This document shows positions 60,501 to 64,000 of a DNA stretch of 64,000 nucleotides, one piece after another. The position numbers were made by a program, and so were the translations under genes. The notes below the pieces were generated by a model, which worked only from the letters and a program-made list of their open reading frames with translations, had not been told where the DNA came from and made no database searches. This stretch comes from Byssovorax sp. (GTDB lineage: Bacteria > Myxococcota_A > Polyangia > Polyangiales > Polyangiaceae), in NCBI GenBank assembly GCA_025362495.1, contig JANYGI010000047.1, forward strand, positions 62,001 to 126,000, written 5' to 3'. Position 1 is the first letter of the stretch, and each line of letters opens with the position of its first letter.

Positions 60501-63036
60501 CGAAGATCTGCAGGAGGCGCTCGCGAAGCAGCGCGCGGAGCTGGAGGCGGCGAGGCGCGAGCTGCTCGCGGGGCAGCGGCGGGCCGACGGCGAGACGCTG
60601 ACGATGCACGCCAAGGACCAGGCGACGTCGGGTGATCTCGATCTCGCCGGCCTCCTGGCGATCGAGGCGTCGAAGCGGACGCGCTCGCCGATCCTCGACG
60701 AGGTGCTGCGCGGGGTGCTCGGGCGGCGCGGCCAGATGGAGCGATCGATCGTGGTCGAGGACTCGGGCGACACGCGCGACGTGGCGTGGGGCCACGCGGG
60801 CGACCTGCTCGCGATCGGGAGCGCCGACGGCATCCTGCGGATCTGGGACACGCGCGCCGCGGAGAGCCAGCTCGTCGGCGCGATCAATCACAGCGTGCGG
60901 GGCACCGCCAAGGCGATCCGGGGGCTCTCGTTCTCGACGACGAACGACCGGATCGCGACGGCCGGGCTCGACTCGCAGGCCAGCGTGCACCAGGTGGTGC
61001 TCGGCCCGAGCAATTCGTTTGAGCTCAAACGAGATCCGATCTTGCGGGTCGACGTGGCGCAGTGGGACCAGCGGGCCGTGGCGCTCTCGCCCGAGGGAAA
61101 GCGCGTGCTCCTGACCCCGGGCGCGCCGTCGACGCTGGCGATCTTCGATCTCGACCCTGCGAGCGCCACGCCCCGGAGCTCGTTCCAGGGCGACGCGGAC
61201 GTCGAGCACGCCGCGTGGGAGCCCGGGGGCGATCGCGTCGCCGCGGCGATGACCGATGGAACGGCGGTGATCTGGAGCGCGAGCACGGCCGAGGTGCTGG
61301 AGACGATCGCGACCGGCGGGCACGGCCCGGTGCGGGTCGCGTGGCATCCGGACGGCGGCGTGCTGGCCGTGGCGTGCGAGGCGACAGCGACGATCCACGA
61401 TCTGCGTGGGGCGAAGGCGGCACGCGAGAAGCCGCTCATGCTCGACGGGCACCGACGGCAGATCATCGGGCTCGCGTGGAGCCACGACGGCTCGCGCCTC
61501 GTCACGACGAGCAAGGATCTCACCGCGCGGATCTGGGCCGCGAGCACCGGCGCTCTGCAGATGAGCCTGCGCTCGCTCGAGGGGCACCTCGTCGGCGCGG
61601 CGTTCCACCCCGGGAACGTCAACCGGATCACGACCTGGGACGAGCTCGGCAAGATCGTGGTGTGGGACGCGGGGACCGGGGAAGCTCGAACGACGCTGCG
61701 CGGCCACGGCAAGGCGATCAACGACGCGCGGTGGAGCCCGCGGGGCGCGCGGCTCGCGACGACGAGCACCGACGGCACGGCGAGGATCTGGTCGCCGGAG
61801 AAGATCGGGCAAGTGGAGTACGTGGGGCACGCGGACTCGATGGATCCGCGGCTCATCGTCGCCGCGTTCTCGCCGATCGACGCCGATCGGCTGGTGACGG
61901 CGGGCCACGATGGATCGGTGCACGTGTGGAGCGCGAGCGACGGCGCGAGGCGCGCGGAGCTCGCGTCCGCGGCGGCGGGCGCCGGCCCCGCCGATGCGCG
62001 CTTCTCGCCGAGAGCGGCCCTCATCGCGGTCACGCAGGCGCGCGTCGCCACGCCGCTGCTGTTCCACACGAGCGATTTCACCGCGGCGATCGCGCTGGCC
62101 TCGCCGCCGATCACCGACCCGGATGCCGAGACCGATCCTCCGCGGATCCGCTGGAGCCCCGACGGGCGCTACCTCGCCGTGAAGCGACGAAAGAGCGTCG
62201 TCGTGTGGTGCGTGGCGACCGGGGCGATCGAGCGCGTGATCGAGAACGCGAGCCGGGACGACATCACCTCGTGCGCGTGGAACCCCGAGGAAGGCCGCCT
62301 CGAGCTCGCGCTGTCACTGTGGACCGGCGGCGCCGCGCTGGAGCTCTGGGACGCGACGGGTACCCGGCCCCGGAGCTGGCGCGCGGGCTTCGGCGACGGA
62401 GTCTGGAGCGTGGACTGGAGCGCCGACGGGACCCGGATCGCGACAGCGTGCAACAACGGGATAGCCAGCATCGTCGATGCCGCGACCGGCGCCGTCGTGA
62501 CGTCGCGCCAGCTCGCGAGCTCGGTGAAGGTGGTCGCGCTGAGCCCCGACGGGCGCTGGCTGGCGACGGGCGACGACGCGAAGGTGATGACGGTCTGGGA
62601 CTGCACCGCCAACGGCTGGACGAGCGTGAGCGGCGAGGGCGCGCACGGGAGCCGCATCCGCCAGGTGACGTGGTCGAAGGACCCGAAGCAGAGCCGCAGC
62701 CTGGTGTCCGTGAGCGAGGACGGCCTGGTGTGTCTCTGGGAGCGGCGGGGCGAGGACGCGGACGCGAGGTTCGTGAACGTGAGCACGCTACGAGGCGCGC
62801 GCGGCTCGTATCAGATCGTCGGCGTGAGCCCGGACGAGCGCAGCATCGTGACCGGGGACGACGAGGGCGGCGCGCTCATCCACCCCGTGAGCGCGGACGA
62901 TCTGGTGGCCGCGGTGGGAAAGCGGCTCGGCCGGGAGGCGCTGACCGACGCCGAGTGGAGCCAGTACTTACCCGGTCGCAAGATCGACGCGCCCGCGGTC
63001 GGGGGCGACGTCCCCGTGGAGGGCGCGAAGAGCTGA
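57517..63036 (+). CDS. Patatin-like phospholipase with cNMP-like, OmpA-like and WD40 domains
   Basis: An 1839-residue protein. The N-terminal ~330 residues contain a polyproline run and a cyclic-nucleotide-binding-like beta-roll (LLEGAEIRHVEAGEMLAAAG, SGIAYLIKDQPLDAAIHVQREG, about 188-285). The patatin domain (~600-860) has GGGGTYGDVHV (oxyanion loop ~608), nucleophile in SGASVGS (~636) and catalytic Asp in YLDGGLVANVP (~744). Residues ~890-970 are OmpA/MotB-like (FVGASATIDPVSRPLLQEIADFL). A coiled-coil stretch follows, then at least ten WD40 blades (~1080-1795, with SADGILRIWD, STDGTARIWSP, GHDGSVHVWS). cNMP plus patatin recalls the neuropathy target esterase family. GGGGAGA precedes the ATG at 57517; a GTG at 57496 is possible. 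It is divergent from the NRPS gene. Confidence 0.88.
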   Translation: MKMPDDELTLALNGSGDASVAMRQRFLERCPDLRGKVDENLARRFVAVKYDRDHNFNLPPPPPAPPPPPALRVILFGHVTLVQRRGHEQVTRSCGPMATFGEEVVKAWSDPTPAPGAPIPEVVNAFTKSVTYVLELPLPEFDEVPGLRSTDEDSLLARILEAYDVHEIAPDIVRTLALRPELVEVDDEGLYQLLEGAEIRHVEAGEMLAAAGAIPPAFFVLLEQGNAFELRTPGKGAYDVSTVPAPACSGIAYLIKDQPLDAAIHVQREGSVVVLSERAFWQLFRFNTDFQRAIIRGNNLDLRVRNGRGPKVDPSDTSVFLVMQKDGLSLPLRGLTDLLADSLVTHLYDNVLVVHAVPRPAPGEPTTAKPRVRSGEPGAPWLEHVWVEIGDSLVGSLMDARTRYAAARSEADGRPDVTLIETSELPNLRSFFRDFDKLDTLDTTFKVVHLTDRPDALPPIELIAAGASILYAGVLAEAPPTLGVGAAAYFAEGVAAAATIAPTMAEKARATIGETLSIAKKTVTFAGRLVHGLKERQSLGRGNLPAAWPLGTVRLRLPEALRTALQARADQPPTRFADLGDAIEKQARPTMDRWARAVTTRRVGLALGGGGTYGDVHVPFIKALVKEHVPIDMVSGASVGSTIGAYYCGLDLDGLDLYWSHRSLLLAAGAVGFVSSIGVEVAMTYDLGQLDLAQTEIPFFPVVTDADVGVESYLSKGTFAVGVRASGSLPPLLGPTVQGDRRYLDGGLVANVPVNVLVAEGAALIVASNPIARLEALDRKQPFDVPLFGVLLRESNPLARFQDAKRMVPMIFGVAGQSQAVNADVMFRPSEAEAGLFNSHHPDFQKIALASVLLKKAVADVANKWRASLGHPPERVRITRDDSGRSILTVDGWDGWIGFVGASATIDPVSRPLLQEIADFLGRHPEVLKVRVEVRTTGSVSATKLAERVRSVLAERGVKPERLGIEQPQDSASSRGAKANEAAPEPQVWFPIERNEDLQEALAKQRAELEAARRELLAGQRRADGETLTMHAKDQATSGDLDLAGLLAIEASKRTRSPILDEVLRGVLGRRGQMERSIVVEDSGDTRDVAWGHAGDLLAIGSADGILRIWDTRAAESQLVGAINHSVRGTAKAIRGLSFSTTNDRIATAGLDSQASVHQVVLGPSNSFELKRDPILRVDVAQWDQRAVALSPEGKRVLLTPGAPSTLAIFDLDPASATPRSSFQGDADVEHAAWEPGGDRVAAAMTDGTAVIWSASTAEVLETIATGGHGPVRVAWHPDGGVLAVACEATATIHDLRGAKAAREKPLMLDGHRRQIIGLAWSHDGSRLVTTSKDLTARIWAASTGALQMSLRSLEGHLVGAAFHPGNVNRITTWDELGKIVVWDAGTGEARTTLRGHGKAINDARWSPRGARLATTSTDGTARIWSPEKIGQVEYVGHADSMDPRLIVAAFSPIDADRLVTAGHDGSVHVWSASDGARRAELASAAAGAGPADARFSPRAALIAVTQARVATPLLFHTSDFTAAIALASPPITDPDAETDPPRIRWSPDGRYLAVKRRKSVVVWCVATGAIERVIENASRDDITSCAWNPEEGRLELALSLWTGGAALELWDATGTRPRSWRAGFGDGVWSVDWSADGTRIATACNNGIASIVDAATGAVVTSRQLASSVKVVALSPDGRWLATGDDAKVMTVWDCTANGWTSVSGEGAHGSRIRQVTWSKDPKQSRSLVSVSEDGLVCLWERRGEDADARFVNVSTLRGARGSYQIVGVSPDERSIVTGDDEGGALIHPVSADDLVAAVGKRLGREALTDAEWSQYLPGRKIDAPAVGGDVPVEGAKS

Positions 63037-63050
63037 GGACAAAAAGAATT

Positions 63051-63082
63051 CGGCCCGGTCCCTCTTGCGAGCGGCCGGGCCG
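63051..63082 (+). terminator. Hairpin after the patatin-WD40 gene
   Basis: CGGCCCGG (63051-63058) pairs perfectly with CCGGGCCG (63075-63082) around a 16-base loop, followed by GTTCTGT. It lies 15 bases after the stop codon. Confidence 0.5.
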
Positions 63083-63121
63083 GTTCTGTACTGCTGCTAC
63101 CCAAGTTGCGAAGGAGGGGAC

Positions 63122-64000
63122 TTGTGTTCGCCGGTCCAAAAGGCGAACGATTACGAAGGGTTGAAAAAGTTACAGTCTCGCGTGTGCGAGATGAGTGCGG
63201 CGGCGGTCGCGCGGACGGTCACGGACGAGACGGGATCGCTCGTCCAGGTGTGGAAACTGACGACGCCTGGCCACATGGCCGCGTGGCTCGTGTGGTGGTG
63301 TGGTCAAGAGTGCGACGGCGGCGCCGCTTCCGTGCTCGCGGCGACCCTGGGCGCCGTCGTGGGTGCGTGGGGTCACAAGGGTGACACTGGGGTCTCTCTC
63401 CTGCTGGAGATGCTGGCCGGACACTGCGCGGCCTACGGCGACGACGCCGCGTCGAGGATCGGTGGCCTGGGTGGGTGCCGGACGCGGGTCGAGTGGCAAG
63501 GCATCAGGGGCGCCGTCGAGGCTCTCTACGAGTGGAGCACGGGGGACACTCAGGCCGCCGAGTCGCTGTGGGTGCTTGCTCTCGAGTGCTTCGTAGAGGG
63601 CGCCGTGCTCGCGGTGATGCAACGGAGCGATGCATATCCCGCCTTCTTCCAGGGCCCGCTTGGTGGGCGAGCGATCGAGCGCTGCGCCGACGTGGCTCTC
63701 GAGCGGGCGCGGGATCTCTGGGTGCGCGCGGCCGAGGTGGGGATCCCGGGGTTCGAGCTGGAGCGCGTGGGCGTTGCGCTCGAGCGCGCCGACGACGCGC
63801 AACGGGCGGCGGTGCTGGGGTCCGCGCTGGCGCTCTGCGGGCCGGCGTCGACGGTCGGCCGGGATGGGTTCTCGTGGGTGGCGGGTATGGACCCGGTGCC
63901 CGCGGATGCTCCTGCGCTGCCCCCGCAGGACGAGGATGCGCTTTGCGGATCCTGCCGGCGCGTGGCGCCGCATCGCTGGTTCTCGTTGCCTGACGGCGAG
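63122..64000 (+). CDS. Unidentified protein, N-terminal part (3' end outside window)
   Basis: One plus-strand frame stays open from 63122 to the end of the window (293 codons) with strong G+C at third codon positions, unlike the other frames, which are interrupted or show the wrong bias. A TTG start is preceded by AAGGAGG at 4 bases; a GTG at 63182 and an ATG at 63191 are later alternatives. The protein is mostly helical, rich in Trp, Cys and Ala (PGHMAAWLVWWCGQECDGGAA, LALECFVEGAVLAVMQRSDA). Near the window edge it shows a CxxC pair (LCGSCRRVAPHRWF) that may begin a zinc ribbon. I do not recognise the family. Overlapping frames on the minus strand are shadows. Confidence 0.72.
   Translation, partial: MCSPVQKANDYEGLKKLQSRVCEMSAAAVARTVTDETGSLVQVWKLTTPGHMAAWLVWWCGQECDGGAASVLAATLGAVVGAWGHKGDTGVSLLLEMLAGHCAAYGDDAASRIGGLGGCRTRVEWQGIRGAVEALYEWSTGDTQAAESLWVLALECFVEGAVLAVMQRSDAYPAFFQGPLGGRAIERCADVALERARDLWVRAAEVGIPGFELERVGVALERADDAQRAAVLGSALALCGPASTVGRDGFSWVAGMDPVPADAPALPPQDEDALCGSCRRVAPHRWFSLPDGE

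Noticed and set aside
59185-62067. 960-codon minus-strand open frame antisense to the patatin-WD40 gene
   Set aside because: Arg/His-rich with no domain; WD40 and patatin motifs are on the plus strand.
63170-63973. 267-codon minus-strand open frame near the right edge
   Set aside because: The overlapping plus-strand frame has a ribosome-binding site, correct third-position bias and remains open to the window end; the minus frame has none of these.

Overview
The window looks like chromosomal DNA of a large-genome myxobacterium, probably of the Polyangiales/Sorangium group. The signs are very high GC with strong GC at third codon positions, many exported lipoproteins on Ser/Thr/Gly-rich tethers, an AgmX/PglI-type gliding-motility domain, Ser/Thr kinase proteins, a kinase-ATPase-GAF-histidine kinase giant, DUF1592/DUF1552 pairs and a compact NRPS-PKS locus. 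This assignment is inferred from gene content, not from a marker gene.

Layout. 1-2.4 kb: the C-terminal part of a Ser/Thr kinase, then a PF10118-type hydrolase divergent from a TetR regulator, with two matching inverted-repeat operators between them. 2.4-7.9 kb: a translationally coupled minus-strand operon, NuoE-NuoF-like NAD-linked dehydrogenase subunit > MoeA > MoeA with a periplasmic-binding-like domain > MobA; no molybdenum catalytic subunit is in the window. 8-10.5 kb: Dps and a DUF2330 surface protein. 10.6-16.5 kb: MerR, a divergent FolE, an SDR that seems to start at CTG, a LON-domain protein, a polyol dehydrogenase/xylulokinase pair and a transglutaminase-like protein. 16.5-18.9 kb: HAD hydrolase, Bpt-type aminoacyl-tRNA-protein transferase and an AgmX-type lipoprotein. 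19-29.4 kb: a sugar or glycerol-phosphate ABC transporter whose permease pair (19.8-21.5 kb) is separated from its binding protein and ATPase (26.2-28.6 kb) by a plus-strand block of a Cys-rich lipoprotein and a DUF1592/DUF1552 pair. 29.5-38 kb: FabH-like KAS III, a copper monooxygenase-like lipoprotein, DUF6918, a zinc-ribbon membrane protein, a SUMF1-like lipoprotein, a beta-helix lipoprotein, a GH5 hydrolase, a membrane protein and a chimeric gene left by a deletion.

38-63 kb: a 1775-residue signalling protein whose kinase domain has lost its catalytic motifs; a patatin-like phospholipase; a two-gene assembly line (NRPS of 2505 residues, PKS of about 1700) transcribed on the minus strand; and, divergent from it, an 1839-residue protein joining a patatin domain to an OmpA-like domain and a long WD40 array. 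At the right edge an unidentified gene runs out of the window.

The assembly line reads A(Thr-like)-T-C-[A-domain C-terminal fragment]-acyl-AMP ligase-KR-[A10-like fragment]-T on the first protein and KS-AT(malonyl)-MT-ACP-TE on the second. That is enough to make a small, complete hybrid product. The two patatin-like proteins flank it on either side.
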